A stretch of DNA of 64,000 bases from Haematospirillum sp. H1815 (GTDB lineage: Bacteria; Pseudomonadota; Alphaproteobacteria; Rhodospirillales; Rhodospirillaceae), in contig NZ_JAAVTA010000001.1 in NCBI RefSeq assembly GCF_012102705.1, positions 422,516 to 486,515 on the forward strand, in the 5' to 3' direction. Positions 29,631 to 38,319 of this stretch are shown here, piece after piece. The notes beneath the pieces were generated by a model, which worked only from the letters and a program-made list of their open reading frames with translations, was not told the DNA's origin and ran no database searches. Positions within the stretch are counted from its first letter, which is position 1, and each line of letters opens with the position of its first letter. Both the position numbers and the translations under genes were made by a program.

Positions 29631-31055
29631 ATGAGACGCGAACGCCACGCCAAAATCATTGCCACCCTCGGCCCTTCGTCCTCAACGGCCGAACAAATTG
29701 AAATGTTGGCACGCACAGGTGCCGATGTTTTCCGGCTGAATTTCAGCCATGGATCACATGAGGACCACCGGGCCCGTTATAATATGATCCGGGCTGCTGA
29801 AGAGAAAACCGGACGGCCGATCTCCATTATCATGGACCTGCAAGGCCCGAAACTACGGGTCGGAACCTTTGCCCAAGGGAAGGTTACTCTTGAGAATGGC
29901 CAAGATTTTTGTCTGGACATGGATAAAACTCCTGGCGACAAGACCCGTGTCTGCCTGCCACACCCGGAAATTTTCGCCGTACTGAAGGTCGGCACCGAGC
30001 TCCTGATGGATGATGGCAAGATCAGGGTACGGGTTACAGCGCGCGGCGAGAATCACGCTATGACAACGGTTGTTGTCGGCGGCACTCTCTCCAACAACAA
30101 AGGCCTGAATGTTCCCGGTGAAGTCCTCCCCATTTCTGCCTTGACCGAGAAAGACAGGAAAGACCTCATGTTCGGCCTTTCTCTTGGTGTGGACTGGGTC
30201 GCCCTGTCGTTTGTGCAGCGGGCAGAGGATGTTGCTGAAGCACGCGCCCTTACAGGCAATCAGGTTGGTATTATTTCCAAACTTGAGAAGCCACAGGCCA
30301 TCACAGCCCTGCACGATATCGTAAACTTGTCGGATGCCGTTATGGTTGCCCGCGGCGATCTAGGTGTCGAGTGTCCACCGGAAGTGGTTCCCATCCTGCA
30401 GAAGAAAATTCTGTCTGTCTGCCGCCAACAGGGAAAGCCCGTTGTTGTGGCAACCCAGATGCTGGAAAGTATGATCAGCGCCCCCACACCAACCCGGGCT
30501 GAAGCATCCGATGTGGCAACAGCTGTCTATGATGGGGCTGATGCTGTCATGCTTTCCGCAGAAACAGCAGCCGGGCAATATCCCGTAGAAGCTGTTTCAA
30601 TCATGAGCAAAATCATAGCCAGCGTTGAACATGATGAAACATATCGCCAAATTATCAACTCCCATCCCTTGAAACCTGAAAATACCGCTGCTGATGCTAT
30701 CTGCGCAGCGGCGAGCCAAGTCGCCGCGACGGTTGAAGCTAAAGCAATTGTTACATTTACCTCATCTGGCTCTACAGCCTTCCGGCAAGCCCGGCAACGG
30801 CCCCCCGTACCCATTCTGGGCTTGACGCCTGATGTCCGGGTTGCCCGACAACTGGCTCTGGTTTGGGGCATTCACGCCGTGACAGCTGAAGGCGTTCGTG
30901 ATTTCGGGGACATGGTGCAAAAGGCAACCCGGCTTGCTGAACGGGACCAATTGGCACAAGCTGGAGACAAGGCCGTCATCATTGCAGGTGTCCCGTTCGG
31001 TACCCCCGGCAGCACAAATGTCCTGCGCATAGCAGAGATTGGCGACAATCTGTAA
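29631..31055 (+). CDS. pyk: Pyruvate kinase
   Basis: A 474-residue glycolytic enzyme forming pyruvate and ATP from phosphoenolpyruvate. Motifs: 'KIIATLGPSSS', 'FRLNFSHGSHEDH', 'IMDLQGPKLRVG', 'ISKLEKPQAI', 'VMVARGDLGVE' and 'VATQMLESMI'. Start ATG 29631 (MRRERHAKIIATLGP) matches the usual alphaproteobacterial N terminus; an in-frame ATG at 29574 would add 19 residues. A strong terminator follows 18 nt after the stop. Confidence 0.95.
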   Translation: MRRERHAKIIATLGPSSSTAEQIEMLARTGADVFRLNFSHGSHEDHRARYNMIRAAEEKTGRPISIIMDLQGPKLRVGTFAQGKVTLENGQDFCLDMDKTPGDKTRVCLPHPEIFAVLKVGTELLMDDGKIRVRVTARGENHAMTTVVVGGTLSNNKGLNVPGEVLPISALTEKDRKDLMFGLSLGVDWVALSFVQRAEDVAEARALTGNQVGIISKLEKPQAITALHDIVNLSDAVMVARGDLGVECPPEVVPILQKKILSVCRQQGKPVVVATQMLESMISAPTPTRAEASDVATAVYDGADAVMLSAETAAGQYPVEAVSIMSKIIASVEHDETYRQIINSHPLKPENTAADAICAAASQVAATVEAKAIVTFTSSGSTAFRQARQRPPVPILGLTPDVRVARQLALVWGIHAVTAEGVRDFGDMVQKATRLAERDQLAQAGDKAVIIAGVPFGTPGSTNVLRIAEIGDNL

Positions 31056-31072
31056 GCTCCAAGCCGCGCAGT

Positions 31073-31112
31073 AAACAGGGTAGCCCTAAACAGGAAAGGG
31101 CTACCCTGTTTT
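31073..31112 (+). terminator. Intrinsic terminator of pyk
   Basis: A perfect 15-bp stem (31073-31087 with 31097-31111) with a 9-nt loop, ending in TTTT. It is a strong candidate. Confidence 0.9.
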
Positions 31113-31134
31113 GGAGTGGAATAGACACAGACAA

Positions 31135-31160
31135 TAAAAAAGCCACGCTTTTGCGTGGCC
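31135..31160 (-). terminator. Intrinsic terminator of rpmJ
   Basis: A 7-bp GC-rich stem (31142-31148 with 31153-31159) and TTTT loop. On the minus strand it is followed by a run of six T (31136-31141), which makes it an intrinsic terminator downstream of rpmJ. Confidence 0.88.
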
Positions 31161-31242
31161 CTTCTACGGATACTGATTGCAAAACCTCACCAAGAGATCA
31201 AACAAAGCAGGAACCTATCAAAACATAACGCTGCACAAGATA

Positions 31243-31368
31243 TCAGCCCTGACGCACTTTCATGCGCGGATTCTTCTTGTTTATAATGTACACGCGGCCC
31301 TTGCGACGAACTACACGGCAGTTCTTGTCACGAGTCTTGGCCGACTTAAGCGAATTCCGGACGCGCAT
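31243..31368 (-). CDS. rpmJ: Ribosomal protein L36, 41-residue C-minus type
   Basis: A 41-residue protein beginning [20 protein letters not shown] and ending [12 protein letters not shown], unmistakably ribosomal protein bL36. It is the longer form without the full set of zinc-binding cysteines (only one Cys remains), the form common in alphaproteobacteria. It sits alone with its own terminator on the minus strand, outside any ribosomal-protein operon. A short GGAG lies close to the ATG. Confidence 0.95.
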   Translation of the reverse strand: MRVRNSLKSAKTRDKNCRVVRRKGRVYIINKKNPRMKVRQG

Positions 31369-31817
31369 AGCTCCAACACCCTCAAACACTTTCTGGTCTG
31401 GAAAGAGCGCGCACACTATATCCTTGCCCCACAGCTGTCAAGCTTCACTTATCTTGGTACATCAGAAATCAAACCAACTTCCCGGATCTGTCACCAGCCA
31501 CACAAGGGAGACTGTCAGGTAACAGGCCCTAACAGACGAGAGCGCAATCCAATATAAAACAAAAAACAACAGAAAACTACACACATCTCCAAGATCTCTT
31601 GGATCAAATATTGCATCATAAGAAGTAAAATATAAAAAAATTATCCCAAGACAGAATTGAATGGGTGGCATGAAAAAAGCAAAAACCACGCTATAGCTTG
31701 GCAACAAGGGGATACAATGGCCCAATGCTTTATGAGTTTATCACCCCACATCATTAAGATAGAAGATGATATAAGAATACTACCTCAAATCTATCCTTTT
31801 TGGCTACAGGATCCGCT
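31369..31817. other. AT-rich gene-free stretch between rpmJ and the foreign MFS fragment
   Basis: I see no convincing ORF, RNA gene or strong hairpin here. The left part presumably carries the rpmJ promoter on the minus strand. Composition drops to very AT-rich up to about 31800, then changes abruptly to GC-rich at the MFS pseudogene. Confidence 0.5.
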
Positions 31818-32825
31818 ATGCAACGTAAACTGACTTTGACGTTGGCAACGTCGATGATGATGTTTCCCCAGGTGGTGGAAACCATTTACAGCCCGGCGCT
31901 GACGCACATTGCGGATGGGCTCCGGGTGAGCGCCGAAATGGCGGCGCAAACGCTCTCTTGTTACTTTCTCGCCTTCGCTCTGGGGGTGGTGGTGTGGGGA
32001 CGCAAACCACGATCTGTGACCGTTTCGACAGTTATGAGCTGGCGCGGGTGCTCTCGGTGATGGGGATCGCCATGGCGATCAGCCCGGCGATCGGCGTACT
32101 AAGCGGCGCCCTGCTGACCCACTATTGGGGATATCAAGGGGTATTCGGTGGCCTGGCGCTGCTGGCGGCCTTGCTGTTGGGTTATGCCGATTGGCAGCTG
32201 CCGGAAACGCGCCCGCAGCAGGTTGCCCGAAGTTCGTTTTTCGGCACCCTGGGAAAAATGACAAAGGATGCCGACATTTGGTACAGCGCGCTCCTGGTGG
32301 CGCTGTTCAATATCTGCATGTTCAATTATTACCAGTTGGCGCCGTTCCGCTTTGCGGCGCTGGAACTGCCTGCGCAGTGGTTCGGCTATACCGGTCTGGT
32401 GCTGGCGGCCGGGGTCGGTATCGGCGCCGCGATCAACACGTTCTTGATCGGTAGACGCTGGCCGCTTACCGCGCTGTTGACGCTGGCGTGTACGCTGTCG
32501 CTGATCGGCGGCGTGTTGGCGTTGCTGCTGGAAGCAGACGATGTGGTTTGTGCTGCCGATGATACTTGTAGTAATGGCGTACGGTATCTCAATACCCAAT
32601 ATTCTGGCACGCGCACTGCGCCACTATAAGGACTGCACGGGCACCGCCGGCGCCATCCTTGGCCTGATGTACTATCTGATGCTGGGCGGTGGCCTAGTTC
32701 TGGCCGGACTGTCGCAGCAACTGGGCTTGGTACTGACGCTGGGCGGCCCGTGGGCGCTGCTGCTGGCGTGGCGCGTGGTGTGTAACGAGCACCGACTGGC
32801 GATGCCGAAAAGCGAACACGCCTGA
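31818..32825 (+). pseudogene. Broken MFS multidrug efflux transporter, probably of gammaproteobacterial origin
   Basis: Three frames together spell one drug-efflux MFS protein. Frame 1 (31818 onward) encodes 'QRKLTLTLATSMMMFPQVVETIYSPA' to 'FALGVVVWGR'. The reading then jumps at about 32000 to the frame giving 'DRFDSYELARVLSVMGIAMAISPAIG...LLTHYWGYQGVFGG'; the stretch that normally separates these (helices 2-4, with the MFS loop motif) is missing, which indicates a deletion plus frame change. A second shift near 32530 moves to 'MWFVLPMILVVMAYGISIPNILARALRHY'. The codon use and GC content look unlike the neighbours and like enterobacteria. It cannot make a functional transporter as read. Confidence 0.85.
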
Positions 32826-32885
32826 ACAGAGCATCAGACGCCAGCTGGATGCATTAAAGGCATTAACAATGCCCCGTTTCTCCTC

Positions 32886-33464
32886 CTACCGGATCAAACT
32901 GTCCACCAGAGTACGGAAAACTGGGCTATCTGCTGTACCAACCCATTCAAAAAGAAGCATTTCCGTTGTAACAATCTGACAACCCAGCGCTTGCATACGC
33001 GCCATAGCAACCTGCTCTTCGTCAGCATGACGCGATGAGCAGGCATCAGAAACCACAAACACACGATAATCCGCAGCCACAAGATCCAGAACGGTCTGGA
33101 GAACGGAAACATGGGCCTCTACGCCACCAATAATAACGGATCGCACGGCCTTCCCTGTCAACCGGGTTGCCATAGAATGCTCATCTTGGTCAGTCATACA
33201 GGACAGGGTACGTCGGACAACAGAACGATGACCCGAAAGAAGATTGCGCAAATCAGGCATGACAGGCCCAAAGATATCGGGACACAACTCGGTAACAACG
33301 GCAGGAATCCCGAACATGGATGCCCCCCTCAGCAATCGGGCACAATTAAAGATAACCTTGCGAGGATTATCAACAACGGGGCACCGACCTTCCTGGACAT
33401 CAATCACAAACAAGATAGAATCCTGTACCCGCGCCCTCACTACACTACCCTCCCCACTTGGCAT
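32886..33464 (-). CDS. Isochorismatase-like (ISOC/YcaC superfamily) protein, catalytic residues altered
   Basis: About 192 residues with the cysteine-hydrolase fold: 'DSILFVIDVQEG' keeps the catalytic Asp, and 'VVSDACSSR' is typical of the ISOC1/ISOC2-like branch. The nucleophile position in 'GVEAHVSVLQT' is Ser (codon TCC) where the family has Cys, and the usual Lys in the 'VxKT' segment is Arg ('VVRRTLSCM'). It may therefore be catalytically dead or altered. ATG 33464 is the likeliest start; an in-frame TTG at 33539 would extend it. It is divergent from the DEAD-box helicase gene. Confidence 0.8.
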   Translation of the reverse strand: MPSGEGSVVRARVQDSILFVIDVQEGRCPVVDNPRKVIFNCARLLRGASMFGIPAVVTELCPDIFGPVMPDLRNLLSGHRSVVRRTLSCMTDQDEHSMATRLTGKAVRSVIIGGVEAHVSVLQTVLDLVAADYRVFVVSDACSSRHADEEQVAMARMQALGCQIVTTEMLLFEWVGTADSPVFRTLVDSLIR

Positions 33465-33664
33465 TCGCACATATTTAAGGTAGCGCAATGTAGCATTAGC
33501 AATCAAAGATAAACATGTTATGACAAGTGACTGCGGCAATGATTGACAGAGCCGGAGGACTATCTATTATCGCCCCCCAAACTCCATGATGATGGAACCG
33601 GGCAGCGGCTTGTCCATGCCACCGCCTCTCCATCGCCAACTGTACAGGCCGCGCTGCGACTTCC

Positions 33665-35590
33665 ATGAACTTTGCCGATCTGGGCCTGAGCCCTGAAACA
33701 CTCCAAGCCGTTACCGAAGTAGGATACTCAACGCCTACCCCCATCCAGGAACAGGCCATCCCTTGGGTTCTTATGGGCCGCGATGTCATGGGCATTGCCC
33801 AAACCGGAACCGGCAAAACGGCAAGCTTTACCTTGCCCATGATCGATATTCTTGCCAACGGACGCGCCAAGGCGCGCATGCCCCGGTCCCTTATTCTTGC
33901 CCCTACACGAGAGTTGGCAAATCAAGTGGCCGAGAACTTCACCCTATACGGGAAGCATCACAACCTTTCAATGGCGCTGCTTATTGGGGGAGAAAGCTTT
34001 ACCGAGCAGGAAAAGCTTCTTGACCGGGGCGTCGATGTTCTTGTGGCAACACCTGGCCGGCTCATAGACCTCTTTGAAAGAGGTCGGATCATCCTGCGCG
34101 ATGTAAAAATTCTGGTTATCGATGAAGCAGACCGCATGCTGGATATGGGCTTCATCCCCGATGTTGAACGCATTGTTTCCCTTTTACCTCCCCTGCGGCA
34201 AACCCTGTTCTTTTCGGCAACCATGGATGAGCAAATTCGCAGACTGACAAATGTGTTCCTGAACAATCCCAAGGAGGTCAAGGTCGCGCGCCAGGCTACT
34301 GCGGCTGAAACCGTGCTGCAAAAGATGCTTATTGTTCAATCCGGCGCAAAACGGGAAACTCTGCGGCGCATTCTTCAGATGGAAGACGTCCGGAATGCCT
34401 TCATCTTTTGTAACCGCAAGCGCGATGTCTCCATTTTGCATCGCTCGCTCAAGAAACACGGCTTTGACTGCGCACAACTGCATGGGGACATGGCCCAATC
34501 CGAACGGACTGCAACACTGGCAGCCTTCAAGGCAGGAGAAATCCGGCTGATGGTCTGCTCCGACGTAGCGGCCAGGGGCATTGACATTGCTGATGTGTCC
34601 CACGTTTTCAATTTTGATGTCCCTCTCCACGCTGAAGACTACGTGCACCGCATTGGCCGCACAGGTCGCGCCGGACGCGATGGTGTTGCTTGGACCATAG
34701 CAACGGAAGAGGATGCTAAGCTGGTTGCCTCTATTGAAAAGCTGACAGGCAAGGAAATACCCCGCATTGCCATTGAAGGAGCAGATCCCGCCGTTCCGTT
34801 ACCCGAAGTACGGAATGAAAGCAATCCGCGCAGACAGCAAGAAGACATGAGGTCAGACAGCACCCGTGGAGAGCGACGCCCACGTGACAACAGACGACAT
34901 GAGGGGCGTGGACGTGACAAGACGCACCCTGCCTATGAAGTTGCAGAAATGACTTTTTCTGATAATGCGGTTGCCTTCGGCGGAATAACGCCTGCCTTCC
35001 TCCTTGCCCCACTGACACGTACGGAGGAAAATGCCCTGCGCGTGGCATCAGGCCTCACTCCTTTACCCGCTCCTTTCCCTCCTGAAGAGAAAGAGGAAAA
35101 ACCGGACAGGAACGTAGATCCGAATGCAGACATGACAGAACTGGCAGAAGACCAGAGGCCGTTCGCTGCACACACGGAAGATACAATCGCCCCTGAGGCG
35201 AAACACCCTATCAGCACACGCCGTACACGCAAGCGCCCCTCCAGAAAGCGGAACGCATCAGCGTCTGCCGAGCCGGAAAACACGGGGTCGGATTCTGCAG
35301 ACGAAAATTCCGAGGCCAGTGAAACCCCCAAGAAGGACTCTGCGCCGCGTCGAAAAACGCGCCGCAGTTCCAGTCCAGCCTCTGACGAAGCAAACCAAGC
35401 ACAGGACAGCGCTACAATAGACGAAGGCGATGGGGCGACATCAAAAACCCCCAGGAAGTCAACACGCCGCCGATCCCCCTCTGCTGCTGGGGCCCAGGAA
35501 AAAACCGAAGAGACCGCGCCCACCAAGAAGCTTGCAAAACGGCGCACCCCTGCCAGAATTGCAAAGAAAGCAAAAGAAAAACTGGAATAA
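33665..35590 (+). CDS. DEAD-box RNA helicase, RhlE-like, with long charged tail
   Basis: A 641-residue ATP-dependent RNA helicase. All core motifs are present in the first 370 residues: Q motif 'STPTPIQEQAIP', motif I 'AQTGTGKT', Ia 'PTRELA', 'TPGRL', II 'DEAD', III 'SAT', 'VCSDVAARGIDI' and VI 'HRIGRTGRAG'. Residues about 380-641 are low-complexity and rich in Arg, Lys, Glu and Pro, likely disordered and RNA-binding. The start ATG has no clear Shine-Dalgarno sequence. Such proteins act in ribosome assembly and mRNA turnover, often at low temperature. Confidence 0.92.
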   Translation: MNFADLGLSPETLQAVTEVGYSTPTPIQEQAIPWVLMGRDVMGIAQTGTGKTASFTLPMIDILANGRAKARMPRSLILAPTRELANQVAENFTLYGKHHNLSMALLIGGESFTEQEKLLDRGVDVLVATPGRLIDLFERGRIILRDVKILVIDEADRMLDMGFIPDVERIVSLLPPLRQTLFFSATMDEQIRRLTNVFLNNPKEVKVARQATAAETVLQKMLIVQSGAKRETLRRILQMEDVRNAFIFCNRKRDVSILHRSLKKHGFDCAQLHGDMAQSERTATLAAFKAGEIRLMVCSDVAARGIDIADVSHVFNFDVPLHAEDYVHRIGRTGRAGRDGVAWTIATEEDAKLVASIEKLTGKEIPRIAIEGADPAVPLPEVRNESNPRRQQEDMRSDSTRGERRPRDNRRHEGRGRDKTHPAYEVAEMTFSDNAVAFGGITPAFLLAPLTRTEENALRVASGLTPLPAPFPPEEKEEKPDRNVDPNADMTELAEDQRPFAAHTEDTIAPEAKHPISTRRTRKRPSRKRNASASAEPENTGSDSADENSEASETPKKDSAPRRKTRRSSSPASDEANQAQDSATIDEGDGATSKTPRKSTRRRSPSAAGAQEKTEETAPTKKLAKRRTPARIAKKAKEKLE

Positions 35591-35623
35591 CAAAGCTACA
35601 CATAGTCAACAGGGATGTACCCA

Positions 35624-36364
35624 ATGTCTCTTTCCGGGCCAGAATACCGTCACCCCGCCAACTCCACTGTCCGGCAGGCGATCATTTTGTTGCATGGCTA
35701 TGGTGCTGACGGCCATGATCTTGTCGGACTTGCCCCACAGATGGCAGAAGCCTTGCCAGGGACCGCTTTCTACTCTCCACATGCCCCTGAACCCTGCGAA
35801 ATGTCTCCTTCAGGTCGGCAATGGTTCAGCCTTGCTTCTTATGATCCAGAGATGATGCGGCGGGCACCGGAAACCATGTCCCCTATCCACGCTCGTCTGC
35901 TGCAAGGCGCACGTACAGCAGCACCCTCCCTACAAAGCTTTATTGATAGCATTACTGAGAAAGAGCAGATTCCATTAGAGCGCATTGCCTTGGTTGGATT
36001 TTCCCAAGGAGCGATGATGGCTATGCATGTGGCACTGCGACAAAGCACGTCCTTGGCTGCTGTCGTTGGTTTCTCGGGGGCCTTGGTTGGGACGGAAATC
36101 CTTCACGATGAAGTCACTTCGCGCCCCCCCATGCTTCTCGTTCATGGCGATGCTGATCCCGTGGTCCCCTACCCGGCAATGGCATTGGCTGAACGGGCCC
36201 TGAGGGAGAACTGCGTTGATGTGAATACCGTTACATGCCAAGGATTGCCTCACGGTATTGACAAGCATGGACTGTCCCATGCTATCCGCTTTCTGAAGCA
36301 AAGCTTTGCTCTTGGAGATCATAAAGCGGATCATCTGCATGACCTAGAAACACGTGAGTCCTGA
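35624..36364 (+). CDS. Phospholipase/carboxylesterase (alpha/beta hydrolase)
   Basis: A 246-residue serine hydrolase of the phospholipase/carboxylesterase family. The oxyanion region is 'ILLHGYGADGHDLVGLAP', the nucleophile elbow 'GFSQGAMMA', the acid in 'LLVHGDADPVVP' and the His in 'GLPHGID'. ATG 35624 is preferred to the in-frame ATG 35615 because AGGG at 35611-35614 is well spaced only from the former. It follows the helicase gene by 33 nt and may be in the same transcript. Confidence 0.88.
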   Translation: MSLSGPEYRHPANSTVRQAIILLHGYGADGHDLVGLAPQMAEALPGTAFYSPHAPEPCEMSPSGRQWFSLASYDPEMMRRAPETMSPIHARLLQGARTAAPSLQSFIDSITEKEQIPLERIALVGFSQGAMMAMHVALRQSTSLAAVVGFSGALVGTEILHDEVTSRPPMLLVHGDADPVVPYPAMALAERALRENCVDVNTVTCQGLPHGIDKHGLSHAIRFLKQSFALGDHKADHLHDLETRES

Positions 36365-36457
36365 AAAAATTTCAGGGCCTTCCTTTAACATATTGACCTC
36401 TAGTTCATATTTCGATAGAAAGCACCGTGTTCAGCGTCATGCGCCATGTGAATTCAA

Positions 36458-36549
36458 GGAGCGGTGGGTGAGTGGCTGAAACCAGCAGTTTGCTAAACTG
36501 TCGCACGGGGTAACTCGTGCCGAGGGTTCGAATCCCTCCCGCTCCGCCA
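36458..36549 (+). tRNA. tRNA-Ser (anticodon GCU)
   Basis: A 92-nt tRNA including encoded CCA (36547-36549). The 7-bp acceptor stem pairs GGAGCGG (36458-36464) with CCGCTCC (36539-36545); the anticodon loop TTGCTAA gives GCU; a long variable arm (GCACGGGGTAACTCGTGC) is typical of serine tRNAs; the T loop is GGTTCGAATCC. Phage-type genes begin about 25 nt beyond its 3' end, so it is the probable prophage attachment gene. Confidence 0.96.
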
Positions 36550-36572
36550 TATTAGCCCTCTAACGCCTTGAT

Positions 36573-37001
36573 TTATAAGGCTCTGAAAAAAGAGAAGCGG
36601 CGCTGTCCCACACTTTGTCCCACACTTTGCCGCGATAAGAATCGGCGCACCATCTTTGGGCCTGCTTTTGTGGAGGCACTCCGCCGCCCTCTTTTGCCCT
36701 GGCCTGTTCCCTCCCGACCGTCTCCCACCGCGGCGAGTACAGCGACAATGAGTTCTTCGCGCATCCGCCGCAAGGCCCGGAGATCCATCAGAGCGAAGAG
36801 CCCATACACCAGGGCATTGATGATGGCGGCACCCATTGCCAGCCCGGTTGCAATCTGTGACCAGAGCGGGCGCTGCAGATAGACGCTCACGCCGCCCGTA
36901 ACCACATCCTTGACCAGCAGGCCCATCATCAGCCAGAGCGCAATGACCAGAACCCACGGCACCGTCGGCACCTTCGGTGGTATGTTTATACTTATCCGCA
37001 T
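36573..37001 (-). CDS. Small phage membrane protein with two predicted TM segments
   Basis: A 142-residue protein starting MRISINIPPKVPTV. Two hydrophobic stretches are visible: 'VPWVLVIALWLMMGLLV' and 'ATGLAMGAAIINALVYGLFALM', followed by a basic C-terminal tail. It is the last gene of the leftward block and ends close to the tRNA. No family is recognised; superinfection exclusion or a holin-like role are possible but unsupported. The tail is encoded over a 12-nt tandem repeat (36604-36627). Confidence 0.55.
   Translation of the reverse strand: MRISINIPPKVPTVPWVLVIALWLMMGLLVKDVVTGGVSVYLQRPLWSQIATGLAMGAAIINALVYGLFALMDLRALRRMREELIVAVLAAVGDGREGTGQGKRGRRSASTKAGPKMVRRFLSRQSVGQSVGQRRFSFFRAL
36604..36627. 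repeat. Tandem 12-nt repeat near the prophage left end
   Basis: Two perfect head-to-tail copies of TGTCCCACACTT, 55 nt from the tRNA-Ser 3' end. The position would suit integrase arm-type binding sites, but nothing more supports this. Confidence 0.6.
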
Positions 37002-37045
37002 ACCGTTCCGGGGGAGGCATGAAGGATCTTGTCCCCGCGCTGGGC

Positions 37046-37759
37046 TCATTTTGCAGCCCTCGCCTGCACGCGCTTGGTCTTGAGGGCGCGAACAGCCTGG
37101 ATGGTTTCAAGCGGGTCATAATCGCCGGGCTTTTCAAGTGTGGCACGGCATGGCGGAATGTGGCGCAGCGGCGGTTGCCCGGTCTGTTGTTTGTTGATCA
37201 CCAGCCAAGCGTAAGCGGTTGCCGTCGAAGTGTCCGGCGCAACCAGCCCTTCTTCCATCGGAAGCCGCTCGACGAACGGAGCGACCGTGATATGCCCGCG
37301 CCACGGCTTCCAGATGCTGTGCCAACGCTCGATGCCTTCCAGAAGTTGAAGGCGCCCCAGCATGGCTATGCCACACCGGGCTTGTGACAGGCCTATGCGG
37401 ATAAAATCACCGACGTGCCGAAAGGGCGGGTTTGTGATGACCCAGTCAGCCGCGGCAAAGGGAGGTGGCGTCTGGTGCGGGCTTTCGAGCGCCAGGAAAT
37501 CGAAAGGGGTCCCGAAGCCTCTGGGTACAATGTCGCTGGCCTCGACACAGGCCGCGTATTCCGCCAGGGCGCGGGCCATATGACCGCCGCCACAGGCTGG
37601 CTCCCAAACACTCTGGCCGCGCAGGTCCAGAATATGTTCGCAGAGCGCCCGCGTACCCCACGGGGGTGTAGGAAAATATTCGTGGCGGTCCAGACCCGTC
37701 CCGGAAAATCGTTGTGCCATGACCGCCTGGGCCACGGGCTTTGTTCGTGTCGCGTTCAT
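37046..37759 (-). CDS. Phage DNA adenine (N6) methyltransferase
   Basis: A 237-residue SAM-dependent methyltransferase. 'SVWEPACGGGHMARALAEY' is the SAM-binding motif I and 'DWVITNPPF' is the N6-adenine catalytic motif (NPPF). The opening 'FPTPPWGTRALCEHI' is common in phage class methyltransferases. The start at 37759 overlaps the upstream stop as ATGA and has GGGGGAG 9 nt before it. It is translationally coupled to a second methyltransferase, suggesting protection of phage DNA from host restriction. Confidence 0.8.
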   Translation of the reverse strand: MNATRTKPVAQAVMAQRFSGTGLDRHEYFPTPPWGTRALCEHILDLRGQSVWEPACGGGHMARALAEYAACVEASDIVPRGFGTPFDFLALESPHQTPPPFAAADWVITNPPFRHVGDFIRIGLSQARCGIAMLGRLQLLEGIERWHSIWKPWRGHITVAPFVERLPMEEGLVAPDTSTATAYAWLVINKQQTGQPPLRHIPPCRATLEKPGDYDPLETIQAVRALKTKRVQARAAK

Positions 37760-38319
37760 GCGCTGACGCTCCCCCATTGCGCGGCCATGGCTTCGGCGAT
37801 CCCGGGATAAGTCCGGCTGCGAAGCTTCCAGCGCTCGGGCGATGGCGGCATGTGATGGATGCGTGCTTGCCGTCCTTCAACAACGTGGGTGGGCTGCAAC
37901 AGCGGCAAGCCTTTCAGCCACAGACACGTAGCCTTGGTTTCCCCGTGACCGAATTGCCATGGCTGGATGATCTGATCCGGCTTCCGCCAGAGCCTTGACA
38001 GAACCGAGATCGGATTCTCTATGGCGATGCGCGGAATAGCACTGCGGGCCAGATGCATGACGAAGGATACGGCGGCTTGTTGCCGCCCGTCCTGACGCTT
38101 GGCCTCGAAATGCCGTGCGCCGGACACAGCCAGGTCCGTACACGGCGGATGGAAAACCGCCAGGTCCCACGGGTAGTCCAGAACGTCACTGACGTCCCCT
38201 TGGTAGTGCGGTCCGGGCGCTTCCGTCTCAAGCAGGTCACAAGATAAAGCCTCATGACCCGCCGCCCGGAATGCGTCGCGCACGGTGCCGGAAAATTCAC
38301 ACCCGATGAGCACGCGCAT
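37756..38319 (-). CDS. Phage DNA-cytosine-methyltransferase-like protein
   Basis: A 187-residue protein starting 'MRVLIGCEFSGTVRDAFRAAGHEALSCDL', which fits a SAM-binding N terminus of C5-type enzymes. 'LAVFHPPCTDLAVSGA' carries a PC dipeptide as in the cytosine-methylase nucleophile loop, and 'IENPISVLSRLW' matches the ENP motif. It is much shorter than a complete C5 methyltransferase and lacks a target-recognition domain, a type common in phages. It is coupled to both neighbours (TGATG before, ATGA after). Confidence 0.7.
   Translation of the reverse strand: MRVLIGCEFSGTVRDAFRAAGHEALSCDLLETEAPGPHYQGDVSDVLDYPWDLAVFHPPCTDLAVSGARHFEAKRQDGRQQAAVSFVMHLARSAIPRIAIENPISVLSRLWRKPDQIIQPWQFGHGETKATCLWLKGLPLLQPTHVVEGRQARIHHMPPSPERWKLRSRTYPGIAEAMAAQWGSVSA

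Noticed and set aside
36493..37146. Long minus-strand frame ending in a GRDSNPR-type sequence
   Set aside because: The C-terminal part is the antisense reading of tRNA-Ser and the rest is in another frame of the membrane-protein gene; no family features.
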